DNA from: Lachnospiraceae oral taxon 107 str. F0167
GTDB lineage: Bacteria; Bacillota; Clostridia; Lachnospirales; Lachnospiraceae
Length of the DNA stretch: 64,000 nt
NCBI GenBank assembly: GCA_000209465.1
Contig: GL890593.1
Span: 1-64,000 of the forward strand
Reading direction: 5' to 3'
In this document: positions 9,220 through 17,428 of the stretch, piece by piece
Numbering within the stretch: the first letter of the stretch is position 1
Layout: each line of letters starts with the position of its first letter
Position numbers and translations under genes: made by a program
The notes under the pieces: generated by a model
What the model was told of the DNA's origin: nothing
The model's input: the letters and a program-made list of their open reading frames with translations, nothing else
The model's database searches: none

Positions 9220-10181
9220 TGGATAGCGTTTTAAAACTTTCTGAGATAGGAACTTGGGGCCTTCCAAAGGTTGTTGCGGAGATTTTCTTCATTTGTATAG
9301 GTATTGTTTTTATATTGGTAGGACTTAAGGCACTTAAGGACAAGCAGTTTGACAATAGTAAGACAACTGCATTTTTCTGGTTTGTTGTAGCATTTACATT
9401 TATAGCGGGGCCTTATGCACCTAAGTTTATAACAGGAATTTGTGTAATACTTATGGCATTCCTTACAGCTATAGGCAAGGTAGGACAGAGCGCCAGTGAT
9501 GTGCCTACAGCCGCAGAAACAAGAGCGAATGCGGATAGACTTGGAAATAAGATATTTATTGCACCTTTAGCACTTGCGCTCAGTGCATGGATTATAGCTA
9601 CAGTATGGAAAAAGCTCGGTGCAAACAATGCGGTTGGAGTTTCAGCTCTTATCGCCTTGATAGTTGTATTCGTTGTAACAGGTGCTAAGAAAGAATATGC
9701 TATAAAAGACGGTACAAGACTTATGGACAATGTAGGTCCTGTAGGACTTTTGCCACAGGTTTTGGCGGCTCTCGGTGCAGTATTTACAGCTGCCGGAGTT
9801 GGTGATGTTATAGCAAAGGGCATCGAAACAGTCATACCTGATAACAACAGAATCATTGCAGTTATTGTATATTGTCTTGCAATGGCACTTTTTACAGCAA
9901 TTATGGGAAACGGTTTTGCCGCATTCTCTGTTATTACAGTGGGTATAGGTATTCCGTTCCTTATTAATCAGGGTGCAAATCCTTTAGTAGTAGGTGCCAT
10001 GGGACTTACAGCAGGATATTGCGGTACTTTGATGACACCTATGGCTGCAAACTTTAATATCATGCCGGCGGCACTTCTTGAAACGAAGAATAAATACGGA
10101 ATTATAAAGATGCAATTGCCTTTTGCAATTGTTATGCTTGTAACTCATATCATTTTGATGTATATATGTGCTTTTAGATAA
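9219..10181 (+). CDS. 5-oxoproline transporter, DUF979 family subunit
   Basis: The 320-residue membrane protein has about nine hydrophobic segments and the conserved C-terminal half of DUF979 ([19 protein letters not shown], then [19 protein letters not shown]). Its ATG at 9219 shares a base with the TAA of the DUF969 gene, so the two are translationally coupled, fitting a two-part permease. It is followed 24 bp later by pcp. Together the operon would bring in pyroglutamate or release it from peptides as a carbon and nitrogen source. Confidence 0.88.
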   Translation: MDSVLKLSEIGTWGLPKVVAEIFFICIGIVFILVGLKALKDKQFDNSKTTAFFWFVVAFTFIAGPYAPKFITGICVILMAFLTAIGKVGQSASDVPTAAETRANADRLGNKIFIAPLALALSAWIIATVWKKLGANNAVGVSALIALIVVFVVTGAKKEYAIKDGTRLMDNVGPVGLLPQVLAALGAVFTAAGVGDVIAKGIETVIPDNNRIIAVIVYCLAMALFTAIMGNGFAAFSVITVGIGIPFLINQGANPLVVGAMGLTAGYCGTLMTPMAANFNIMPAALLETKNKYGIIKMQLPFAIVMLVTHIILMYICAFR

Positions 10182-10204
10182 AAGTATTTTGGAAAGGATT
10201 AAAT

Positions 10205-10852
10205 ATGAAATTATTATTGACAGCCTTCGATCCGTTCGGCGGAGATGCTGTAAATCCCGCACTTGAAGCAGTGAAGCTGGTAGCGGATAAAATAGGCAGA
10301 TTTGATATAGTAAAGCTTGAAGTGCCTACGGTTTTTCGTAAGTCTATAGAAAGAGTAGCTCAGGCTATTGAGGAGGAGAAGCCGGATGCTGTACTTTGTA
10401 TAGGTCAGGCAGGTGGAAGATTTGAGATAACACCTGAGAGAGTTGCAATCAATATAGATGATGCCAGAATAAAGGACAATGAAGGCAATCAGCCTATAGA
10501 TACAAAGATTTTTGAAGACGGTGAGAATGCATACTTTACCACACTGCCTATAAAGGCAATGGTGGAGGCAATCAGAGAGGCTAATCTTCCTGCAGCTGTA
10601 TCCAATACGGCAGGAACATTTGTATGCAATCATCTTATGTATGGTGTACTTTATACATTGGCAAAGAATTACCCTAATATAAAGGGCGGTTTTACACATG
10701 TTCCATTTATACCTGAGCAGGTGGCAAGAAGAACACCTGTGGCTCCATATATGGCTCTTGAAGATATAAAGAGAGGTCTTGAAGCGGCTATTTCTGCTAT
10801 TGATAAGAATTTTGAAGCTGATATAAATGTAAATGGCGGGAAAGAATTTTAA
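10205..10852 (+). CDS. pcp: pyroglutamyl-peptidase I
   Basis: This is a full-length 215-residue cytosolic cysteine peptidase of family C15, which removes N-terminal pyroglutamate from peptides. The catalytic residues are all present: Glu 78 in [14 protein letters not shown], Cys 141 in [14 protein letters not shown] and His 165 in [12 protein letters not shown]. Their spacing is that of the Bacillus enzyme shifted by three residues. Ribosome site GGAAAGGA precedes the ATG. It is last in the DUF969-DUF979-pcp operon and ends at a strong terminator. Confidence 0.96.
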   Translation: MKLLLTAFDPFGGDAVNPALEAVKLVADKIGRFDIVKLEVPTVFRKSIERVAQAIEEEKPDAVLCIGQAGGRFEITPERVAINIDDARIKDNEGNQPIDTKIFEDGENAYFTTLPIKAMVEAIREANLPAAVSNTAGTFVCNHLMYGVLYTLAKNYPNIKGGFTHVPFIPEQVARRTPVAPYMALEDIKRGLEAAISAIDKNFEADINVNGGKEF

Positions 10853-10860
10853 TTGATTAT

Positions 10861-10895
10861 AACCTGTTTTGGTATTCCAAGACAGGTTTTTTATT
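10861..10895 (+). terminator. terminator of the pcp operon
   Basis: The stem AACCTGTTTTGG/CCAAGACAGGTT (10861-10888, one T-G wobble, TATT loop) is followed directly by a T tract. Confidence 0.9.
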
Positions 10896-11075
10896 ATAAG
10901 CAGTGGAATTGTCACTGTTTATATTTAGGAAAGAGCAAGAGTAAAATATTTTTGAAATAAAATATAGTAAAATAAATTTACCTACATTAACAATTGTTAC
11001 AGAAAAACATTTGTTAAAATACTATACTGTAGAAGTAATGAGGATTTAAACTTTTTTTATATAAAGGAGAAAAAT

Positions 11076-11684
11076 ATGAGTGCAATACTGGGACCAATAC
11101 ATCATTGGTTATTCAGAAAAGTAAAAATACAAAATGATTTGACAAATGCTATTATAGAAGGGGCAAAAGAGAAGAATTTGAATGTGGCTCCTTTAGCGGA
11201 TATAGATGCTAAATACGGTTCACTTCCGGAAGGAGACCTTGGAAATATTATAGATCCTACAAATATCCACGGCTGGCTTCAGGATAAGATCGCTATAGTG
11301 GAGAGAAGACTTGCATATGTAGTAAAGACACTTACAGATGGCGATGCAGAGGCTATAAATATTATTTGTGATATATCAAGAGCTTTCGGTGTAAAAAATG
11401 CCATATCAAACGGAGTTTCTCCTACTGACGGATTTGAATACTATGAGAATACATTTGTCAGCGGTATGCCATGTGACGGAGTGAATATGATTGTGAATGA
11501 AGACAGTGATGAGCTTATGTGGCAGGAAACTGTAGATATACACAGGCAGTATTGGGATGAATTAGGTGCAGATATAGCACAGTTTTATGAAATAAGGAGT
11601 GCCATGATAGAGGGTGTGTTTGCCGGTAGCGGTTTGACATATTATGCCTTGGGAAATGGTTCATATAAGTTGGTAAGGGAGTAA
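11076..11684 (+). CDS. conserved hypothetical protein upstream of hemerythrin
   Basis: The 202-residue soluble protein begins MSAILGPIHHWLFRKVKIQNDLT and has no signal peptide or membrane segment. I recognise the MSAILGPIHHWL-type N-terminus as occurring in clostridial conserved proteins of unknown function but cannot assign a domain. Visible features are two histidines in the first 10 residues, a GWLQDKI...ERRLAYVV helix, and SGMPCDGVNM with the only conserved-looking Cys region. It lies one base before the hemerythrin gene behind a good ribosome site (AAAGGAG), so the pair is one operon, hinting at a role linked to oxygen, NO or iron sensing. Confidence 0.6.
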   Translation: MSAILGPIHHWLFRKVKIQNDLTNAIIEGAKEKNLNVAPLADIDAKYGSLPEGDLGNIIDPTNIHGWLQDKIAIVERRLAYVVKTLTDGDAEAINIICDISRAFGVKNAISNGVSPTDGFEYYENTFVSGMPCDGVNMIVNEDSDELMWQETVDIHRQYWDELGADIAQFYEIRSAMIEGVFAGSGLTYYALGNGSYKLVRE

Positions 11685-11685
11685 T

Positions 11686-12249
11686 ATGTACGGAATAGAA
11701 ATTTTAGTAGATGAACATAAAAATATTGTAGAGTTTTGTAAGAGTATGAAATCAATGTGCTGCTCTATTATAGAGGGTGAAGATGCTGATGCAAATCTTG
11801 TAAGGGAATGTGTGTCTTTCGGTAAGACCTATGCCGATCATCTTCATCATGGTAAGGAAGAAAAGATACTTTTTAAAATAATGCTTGAAAAGTTGGGACC
11901 GGTTGCGGATAAACTTATCAGAAACGGTATGCTTGTAGAGCATGACCTTGGAAGATTGCATATGAATGAGCTATTGGAAGCTGCCGACAGATATGAGAAG
12001 GATCCTTCCACAGCAAATAAGCTTGATATTATAACAAATGCATCAGGCTATGCTACACTTTTAAACAGACATATAGGAAAAGAAGATGAGGTAGTATATA
12101 CATTTGCCGAGAGAGCACTTTCTGCCGAGGATAAGGAGAGAGTGGATGTGGAAACAAAGGAATTTGACAATGATCCTGAGAATAAAGCAAATGTAGCTAA
12201 ATACCTTGAGTGGTTTGAGGGATTCAGAAGAAAATATCCTGCAAGATAA
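11686..12249 (+). CDS. hemerythrin HHE domain protein
   Basis: The 187-residue protein has the bacterial hemerythrin pattern: LVDEHKNI (first His-Glu pair near residue 10), YADHLHHGKEEKILF, LVEHDLGRLHM and LLNRHIGKEDEVVY, supplying the His and Glu/Asp ligands for a di-iron site in a four-helix bundle. Such proteins bind O2 or NO or repair/sense iron damage in anaerobes. It overlaps the ribosome region of the upstream gene with a 1-bp gap and ends before a terminator. Cytosolic. Confidence 0.88.
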   Translation: MYGIEILVDEHKNIVEFCKSMKSMCCSIIEGEDADANLVRECVSFGKTYADHLHHGKEEKILFKIMLEKLGPVADKLIRNGMLVEHDLGRLHMNELLEAADRYEKDPSTANKLDIITNASGYATLLNRHIGKEDEVVYTFAERALSAEDKERVDVETKEFDNDPENKANVAKYLEWFEGFRRKYPAR

Positions 12250-12273
12250 AAAATATTAATAGAATTACTTATG

Positions 12274-12336
12274 GAATTAAGAAAAGCAATTAATCATTAT
12301 TTTAGTGAGAAATGTTTTTCTTAATTCTTTTTTATT
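12274..12336 (+). terminator. terminator after hemerythrin gene
   Basis: GAATTAAGAAAA (12274-12285) pairs with TTTTCTTAATTC (12316-12327) and is followed by TTTTTTATTATT. The loop is 30 nt, longer than usual. Confidence 0.65.
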
Positions 12337-12597
12337 ATTAAGAAGATAGAGGAATATTTACAAATATTTAGTTCTAAAATTTAATTATTTATACTATTTG
12401 TTAAGTTGGAATATTTAAATATCATTTATATTTTGCAATGTGGAAAAGAAAATTTTAAATAATAGGAAATGAATGAGGTAGGAGATGTTTAGGAGGTTAG
12501 AATGACATGATAAAAACATGAAATACGATATAAAATGCTAAAATAATAATATAATAGAATTTAAAAACAATTAAAAACGAAAATAATGTTTTTAATA

Positions 12598-12626
12598 TTG
12601 ACTAGTAACCGGATAGATGATATTAT
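12598..12626 (+). promoter_or_regulatory. sigma-A promoter of the AAA ATPase operon
   Basis: TTGACT (12598-12603) and TATTAT (12621-12626) are spaced by exactly 17 bp, about 30 bp upstream of the ATPase start. The rest of the 12336-12597 gap is AT-rich with only a two-codon ORF after an AGGAGG at about 12491 and no gene I can support. Confidence 0.7.
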
Positions 12627-12654
12627 ATCTATATGTTGAAGTAAGGTGGTTGAT

Positions 12655-13806
12655 ATGATGAGATTATTGAAAATTGTTGTAGATGGTTTGATGCTATTTA
12701 AAGAAAAAATAGATATTGATTTTTATGCAGAACAAAGGGTATCCGGCGATAATAATGAGATGGTTTCACCATGTTTTGGGAGCATTTACACCAATAATGT
12801 TATGTCTATTGTAGGTATCAATGCTTCAGGAAAAACGTCTTTATTAAAGGTAATTTCTTTTGTTATTGAATTCATTAACGGTGAGTCAATTAATAATATC
12901 GTTAATAAGGATATCTTGAAGGAAACAGATAAAGTAATTATTGAAGCTTATTTTTATGACACTAATAATGGAGTATGTAAGCTTGAATCAGAAATAATAA
13001 GGGTTTGGGATAATGAAATTGATAGCAGATATGTAGTCAGAGCTGAACACTTGTGGATAAAGAAAATATCAAAAGTAAAATCAAAGAAAGATCTATTAGT
13101 TTTTAAAGATGACCAAATCGTTAGAATAAGAGATAACAAAGCAGAGTTCTTAAAGGATGATACAAGCATTGTTTTGTCACTTAATAAGAATAAAAGTTTT
13201 TATTTAAAAGATTTAATAGGGCATACAAATGTTAATTTATTGAGAATGATAGGTAATTTTCCACATGAACTCATTTCTTTTCTTGACCCAAGTATTGAGA
13301 ATATTTCATTTGATAGAAAAACCGGAGAATCTAAACTGAAATTTTATAATAGAGAAGAGATTATGGTAGCTAATCCCATGCTTTTTGAACAGTACCTGTC
13401 ATCAGGAACAATCAAGGGTATTAATATTTTTATAAATGCAATGATGGTATTTGAAGAAGGTGGATACCTGATTGTTGACGAACTTGAAAATCATTTTAAT
13501 AGAGAAATTGTTGCAACCCTTGTAAGGTTCTTTATGAATAAGAATGTTAATAAAAATGGTGCTACACTTATTTTTTCAACGCATTACTCTGAACTACTGG
13601 ATGAATTTGAACGTAATGATGGTATTTTTATAATAAGAAATAGAGATGGTATTTCTGTGCAGAAACTTAGTGAAATACTTACAAGAAATGATATTAAGAA
13701 GAGTGAAGCATTTAAGAGTGATTTCCTTGGAGGGACTGTTCCGGCGTATGAGGCTTATATGGAGTTGAAAAAAGTAATTATTTCAAGTAAAGTAGAGGAG
13801 GAGTAG
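12655..13806 (+). CDS. AAA family ATPase (OLD/ABC-like, probable defence-system ATPase)
   Basis: The 383-residue protein (ATG 12655, 5 bp after AAGGTGG; the GTG at 12646 lies inside that site) has Walker A GINASGKT (about 54-61), a signature-like LSSGT, Walker B YLIVDELEN (Asp about 275) and the switch His in IFSTHYSELLD. It is a compact SMC/ABC-like ATPase of the kind found in OLD, PARIS AriA, RloA and AbiL-type anti-phage modules. The next gene starts 6 bp downstream and resembles a small TOPRIM-like protein, so they form a two-gene module with its own promoter. Very AT-rich codons and nearby gene fragments suggest horizontal arrival. The defence role is inferred. Confidence 0.8.
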   Translation: MMRLLKIVVDGLMLFKEKIDIDFYAEQRVSGDNNEMVSPCFGSIYTNNVMSIVGINASGKTSLLKVISFVIEFINGESINNIVNKDILKETDKVIIEAYFYDTNNGVCKLESEIIRVWDNEIDSRYVVRAEHLWIKKISKVKSKKDLLVFKDDQIVRIRDNKAEFLKDDTSIVLSLNKNKSFYLKDLIGHTNVNLLRMIGNFPHELISFLDPSIENISFDRKTGESKLKFYNREEIMVANPMLFEQYLSSGTIKGINIFINAMMVFEEGGYLIVDELENHFNREIVATLVRFFMNKNVNKNGATLIFSTHYSELLDEFERNDGIFIIRNRDGISVQKLSEILTRNDIKKSEAFKSDFLGGTVPAYEAYMELKKVIISSKVEEE

Positions 13807-13812
13807 TTCGGA

Positions 13813-14349
13813 TTGGTGAATGATAAAATAATAGCATGTATATGTGAAGGAAGTGCTGAAAGTGCTATTGTTAATAAGTTAATGGATGAAGGAAAACTTG
13901 TTTTCTCGAGGGATGATTTGCTGGATAATGAAGTTATAAGATGTAGAAGTGCCGGTAAGTTTCAGGAAAAATACTTGGGAAAAGGTTTTACGAAAAAGAT
14001 AACTGTTTATCGTATTTTGGATTCACGCCGAGAAGATTTCAAGCTAAATAAGGCATATAAATCTAAAATTGATGTAATAAATATTATCACTGCTCCCGAA
14101 ATAGAAATGCTTGTGATAATAAATGAAGGGAAATATTTGCAATACAGTAAAGTAAAAAGCAAGACTAAACCCAGTGAATTTTGCAAAAATACTCTTAAAT
14201 TTTCAAAAGTAAAGTCTACCGAGTTTATTACCGATTATTTTTCAAATGTTGATGATTTGATTAATGCGATTTTTGAGTATAAAAGATTGTCAAATATTCC
14301 TAGTGGTGAGAAATGTTTAGCAGATCTGCTTGTGAAAAAAGAAGGTTGA
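13813..14349 (+). CDS. small TOPRIM/RloB-like partner of the AAA ATPase
   Basis: The 178-residue protein starts at TTG 13813, 9 bp after AGGAGGAG. It begins with a strand ending in ACICEGSAESAIV (Glu 12), has a second strand ending YRILDSRRED (Asp 70) and a third, APEIEMLVII (Glu 96 and Glu 98). This Glu...Asp...PEIE-hydrophobic order recalls TOPRIM nucleases of the RloB/OLD type, where the last motif is often NPcFElW. The match is by eye and weak, and the protein is shorter than AriB or OLD nucleases. Paired with the AAA ATPase it would be the effector or nuclease part of a defence module. Function not proven. Confidence 0.55.
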   Translation: MVNDKIIACICEGSAESAIVNKLMDEGKLVFSRDDLLDNEVIRCRSAGKFQEKYLGKGFTKKITVYRILDSRREDFKLNKAYKSKIDVINIITAPEIEMLVIINEGKYLQYSKVKSKTKPSEFCKNTLKFSKVKSTEFITDYFSNVDDLINAIFEYKRLSNIPSGEKCLADLLVKKEG

Positions 14350-14423
14350 AATATACCTTCTTTAATTTTGGACAAATTATTTAAACATTTAAAATCGTAG
14401 AAAATTGTTTGCCTTATTAAAAT

Positions 14424-14537
14424 ATAGGAGAAAAAGTATCGCTAATACTACTTTCAGCAAATTCCGCTATGAATTATTATCCTAAAATTAATTTTGAAAA
14501 AGCGGACAATGCATTTATAATTAAAATAAAATCATAA
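14424..14537 (+). pseudogene. duplicated 3' end of a GNAT acetyltransferase gene
   Basis: These 114 bp match 15560-15673, the last 37 codons and stop of the intact GNAT gene, with no gaps and about nine substitutions. The copy lacks the acetyl-CoA site and any start, so it is a dead fragment. Its final bases run directly into the ATG of the isochorismatase-like remnant, placing a recombination joint near 14537. Confidence 0.9.
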
Positions 14538-14776
14538 TGGAGAAAGGATGGGCTTACAAATGGTATATTGTTTATATAAAACACAATGATTTAACTCAAA
14601 GCGCCAAATATTTTAAACCTGGAACTAAGGGAGCTGAACTTGTTGCGGATTTAAATGTGGTCTCGGATAATATATTTATTAAAAACAAAGGAAATGCACT
14701 AACATCGGAGGATTTTAAATCTTTCATTGATAAAAACGAAATTACCGAATTTTATATTACAGGAGCGGATTCATGA
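14537..14776 (+). pseudogene. isochorismatase-family hydrolase fragment
   Basis: The 79-codon frame matches the middle of cysteine hydrolases of the isochorismatase family: YIVYIKHND, FKPGTKGAELVADLNVVSDNIF, KNKGNALTSEDF and ITEFYITGADS. The stop comes just before the catalytic-Cys segment, which normally follows GAD, and the N-terminal catalytic Asp region is missing, so no active enzyme can be made. The ATG arises at the joint with the GNAT fragment. It overlaps the start of the next gene by four bases. Confidence 0.75.
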
Positions 14777-15168
14777 AGGGAGAGTATTTATTTATGTTTT
14801 CAATATTAGGGGCGGTATTATTTGGAGTTATAGCAATTATGACAGTTCTTGTTGCCTGCGGTTTACCTTTAGGTGAATTTACAATGGGTGGACAATATAA
14901 AATCTTACCAAAGAAACTTAGAGTTGTTGCAGTCGTTTCAGTGGCTATCCAAATTTTTGCAATGATAATTATTTTGCAAGCCGGAGGCTTTATTTCCTTG
15001 TTGTTGCCTTTTAAGGTTACTAAATATATTTGTTTCTTTTTTGCCGCTTACCTATCTCTTAATACTATTATGAATATGATTTCAAAAAGTAGGAAAGAAA
15101 AATATGTTATGACTCCGATTTCGCTTATAGCCGGGATATGCTTTTGGGTAACGGCATTTCAGATGTAG
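14773..15168 (+). CDS. small integral membrane protein of unknown function
   Basis: The 131-residue protein has four hydrophobic stretches (about 6-29, 49-67, 71-95 and 112-129) separated by short basic loops (PKKLR, SKSRKEK). AGGAG at 14761-14765 sits 7 bp before the ATG, so it is probably translated despite the upstream remnant. I recognise no family. It ends about 110 bp before the GNAT gene. Confidence 0.55.
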   Translation: MKGEYLFMFSILGAVLFGVIAIMTVLVACGLPLGEFTMGGQYKILPKKLRVVAVVSVAIQIFAMIIILQAGGFISLLLPFKVTKYICFFFAAYLSLNTIMNMISKSRKEKYVMTPISLIAGICFWVTAFQM

Positions 15169-15277
15169 TATGCAAAATGAGGATAATCTATAATTTTTAA
15201 AATAATGTGGTTTAGAGTTGTTAGAATATAAGCCAAGAATGAAATTATGACTGTGTTTTAAAGAAAGAAGGAAAAAT

Positions 15278-15673
15278 ATGATAACTTACGAGATTGCAAG
15301 AAACTATGATATAGAAAAAATAATTGAAGTATTTGAAAGCTCGGGTATAATAAGACCTACAAAAGAAAAAGAGCGTATAAGGTCTATGTTTGAAAATGCA
15401 AATCTTATCTACTTTGCTTACAATAATGGGGAACTTATAGGACTTGCAAGATGTGTTACAGACTTCAGCTACTGCTGTTATCTTTCAGATTTGGCAGTAA
15501 AAAAAGAGTATCAAAAACAAGGTGTTGGAAAAAAACTCATAGAAAAGGTGAGAGAGCATATAGGAGAAAAAGTATCGCTAATACTACTTGCAGCAAATTC
15601 CGCTATGAATTATTATCCTAAAATAGATTTTGAAAAAGCAGATAATGCGTTTATAATTAAAAGAAAATCATAA
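15278..15673 (+). CDS. GNAT family N-acetyltransferase
   Basis: The 131-residue protein has the GNAT fold: an N-terminal helix pair, LIGLARCVTD and YLSDLAVKKEYQKQGVGKKLIEKV, where QKQGVGKK is the acetyl-CoA pyrophosphate loop (R/QxxGxG/A). The short C-terminus ends with YYPKIDFEKADNAF. The acceptor is unknown. AGAAAGAAGG precedes the ATG. Its 3' third is duplicated at 14424-14537, so this locus has been copied or recombined. Confidence 0.88.
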   Translation: MITYEIARNYDIEKIIEVFESSGIIRPTKEKERIRSMFENANLIYFAYNNGELIGLARCVTDFSYCCYLSDLAVKKEYQKQGVGKKLIEKVREHIGEKVSLILLAANSAMNYYPKIDFEKADNAFIIKRKS

Positions 15674-15721
15674 CAGGAACAAGTATAGTCCGGTTAAATG
15701 AAGAATTTGAGGGAATTGAAG

Positions 15722-16177
15722 ATGGGAATTAGAATTGAGAAAGGAATCAATAAAAATAATATTGAACTTTTATGTAGTTGGTCCAATGAACTGAGTTCTG
15801 TGTTTCAGGAGCAATGGATGGGTACACAAGTTTCATATCCGTTGACCTATGAAAAAATTGAAAAATTGGAAAATAAATTTTCTATCTTCAATGAAGAAGA
15901 GTTCATCGGAATGATACAAGAGGTGCGAATCAAAGAAGATAATATTCATATAGGTAGATTTGTATTAAATCCTCAAAAAACAGGATTGGGTTTTGGAACA
16001 GAGGCATTGAAAGAATTTATAGATTTTATTTTTAAAGATAAAAATATTAGAAGTATTTCTTTAACTGTTTTTGATTTTAATAAAAATGCAAAGCAGCTTT
16101 ATGATAAGCTTGGATTTGTGGTTGACGAAGTGATTGAAACTCCAAAATTGAAATATATTATGAAAAAATACAGATAA
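15722..16177 (+). CDS. GNAT family N-acetyltransferase
   Basis: The 151-residue protein is best started at ATG 15722, 7 bp after GAGGGA; an in-frame ATG at 15698 has no ribosome site. GNAT features are FIGMIQEVRI, IGRFVLNPQKTGLGFGTEALKEF (Q-x-x-G-x-G-F/T acetyl-CoA loop) and SISLTVFDFNKNAKQLYDKLGF. It resembles RimJ/RimL-type members by the NxNAxxLYxKxGF motif. The substrate is unknown. It is not related closely enough to its neighbour to be a tandem copy. Confidence 0.85.
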   Translation: MGIRIEKGINKNNIELLCSWSNELSSVFQEQWMGTQVSYPLTYEKIEKLENKFSIFNEEEFIGMIQEVRIKEDNIHIGRFVLNPQKTGLGFGTEALKEFIDFIFKDKNIRSISLTVFDFNKNAKQLYDKLGFVVDEVIETPKLKYIMKKYR

Positions 16178-16650
16178 ATCTGAGTTTATCGTACCAAAAG
16201 GAAGTATAAAAATTATTATATTTTACTACTGCGATTCATTGTCCCATATGGGAGACACGAGCCGATGATTCTCGTAGTGATTTTTTGAGGTGGATGAAAC
16301 CGCTAGTGTAGGAGGATCATGAAAAGAGTATTGAGGATGATGCCATCAATCTATTGAGAGATTTTTGAAATCGCAGGACGCAATCCGGACGACTATATTC
16401 CTATGTCCAAATTGAACCCGATGTATCATGTCTATTTTAATTCGTCACCTTTAAGATTCTATTCACTTTCCAACGATTTAGGAGAACTGCATAATATGAA
16501 CCCATTATTAGTGATAAAAGTTTGATAGATATTAGGCTTAAAGAGATTATCTGTAGATACGGGTAATCTTTTTATGAATGAAAAGAAAACAATATCGGAT
16601 TTATAGAGAAGATATTTAAGTGTTTATATATTTTTAAAAGAGGTGTGGAT
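16178..16650 (+). other. 473-bp gap with gene debris
   Basis: There is no intact gene. An imperfect stem around the palindrome CCCATATGGG (near 16240-16250) followed by a T-run at about 16283 may terminate the GNAT gene. A short oxidoreductase-like frame lies at 16358-16525 (listed separately). The remainder reads as out-of-frame debris. Confidence 0.5.
16358..16525 (+). pseudogene. remnant of a phytoene desaturase-like FAD oxidoreductase
   Basis: The frame encodes EIFEIAGRNPDDYIPMSKLN, then PMYHVYFNSSPLRFYSL. This resembles the segment of CrtI-like/NAD(P)-FAD oxidoreductases where an AGR..DDY helix precedes LDPMYRV-F. There are stops on both sides and no start, flavin-binding motif or ribosome site, so only about 55 codons remain. 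The assignment is by eye and tentative. Confidence 0.45.
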
Positions 16651-17037
16651 ATGAGATATAAAGATATAAGAAAAGAATGTGAAGAGTTATGGGCAAAAAA
16701 TAAATATTATGTACTAAGCAAATCTCATAAAGCATATCTGGAGATAAGGACGTATTTGAGGGAAAAAGAACCGGATGTTTTATGGGTAAATAAAAAAATA
16801 CAGGAAGCAAGAGATATGAATGATAGTAAAAAAGATTTCAGTAATGCCGTTCTTCATATATGGGGATATTTCAAAAAAGAAGCAAGCACAATGGAAAAGC
16901 GGATATTATTTGATATATTAAATGAATATATGAAAGGGGAAAATAACAGGGAAGCTGTAATTGAGTACCTTAATACTTTACTGAAAAAATACCCAAATGA
17001 ATATTTAGAGCAATCAACTTTCTTAACAGGAGAATAA
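16651..17037 (+). CDS. DUF1722 (YbgA-like) domain protein
   Basis: The 128-residue protein (ATG 16651 after AGAGGTG) is a stand-alone DUF1722 domain: LWAKNKYYVLSKSHKAYLEI, then SNAVLHIWGYFKKEASTMEK, and a final EYLNTLLKKYPNEYLEQSTF. In many bacteria this domain is fused to DUF523 or to photolyase-linked proteins; its biochemical role is unknown. It is one base from a TIGR02328 family gene, with which it forms an operon, suggesting a shared task in nucleic acid maintenance. Confidence 0.75.
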   Translation: MRYKDIRKECEELWAKNKYYVLSKSHKAYLEIRTYLREKEPDVLWVNKKIQEARDMNDSKKDFSNAVLHIWGYFKKEASTMEKRILFDILNEYMKGENNREAVIEYLNTLLKKYPNEYLEQSTFLTGE

Positions 17038-17038
17038 T

Positions 17039-17407
17039 ATGAGACTATGGCATGAAGAACTTATCCACTTATTACCAAAAAATCAGCTTCTTGGACAACA
17101 TAGGGAATGTTGTGCTCTGAGGGGCAACGGATGGAAAAAGAAACATAAAACTGTGGACTATGTGTTTTCATATTCCCCCTATCATTTATTTGTATATCAT
17201 TCATTGGTTATGGAGGAAATGGAGAAAAGAGGATATAATGTTTCTGTGGAATGGAAGGATAAAAATTATAGAGGAAAAACAGCAGAAAAGTATGATAATC
17301 TTAAAGAGGAAATTACAGACAGCCCGATTTATAAGGAGCATGATAGTGAATATCTGGCTGAATGTATAGAAAATTTAGAAAAGAAAGGTATACATTTAAA
17401 AGTATAG
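17039..17407 (+). CDS. TIGR02328 family protein
   Basis: The 122-residue protein carries the conserved family start MRLWHEELIHLLPKNQLLGQ, then HRECCALRGNGWKKKH, TVDYVF and EMEKRGY, and YRGKTAEKY. The invariant-looking LLGQHREC and GNGW segments are present. The MRLW N-terminus recalls small pyrimidine-dimer glycosylase-like proteins, but I cannot assert catalysis. It follows the DUF1722 gene with a 1-bp gap and good ribosome site AGGAG. Confidence 0.75.
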   Translation: MRLWHEELIHLLPKNQLLGQHRECCALRGNGWKKKHKTVDYVFSYSPYHLFVYHSLVMEEMEKRGYNVSVEWKDKNYRGKTAEKYDNLKEEITDSPIYKEHDSEYLAECIENLEKKGIHLKV

Positions 17408-17428
17408 TTGTTTAGAGGAGATGATTAG

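Noticed and set aside
10214-10915. 233-codon minus-strand frame opposite pcp
   Set aside because: pcp has its complete catalytic triad on +; the reverse frame is rich in Cys/Tyr/Ile as expected of an antisense shadow.
13813-14349. Naming the small partner protein as RloB, AriB or AbiLii outright
   Set aside because: Only a loose motif order supports it; length and surrounding sequence do not match any of them clearly.
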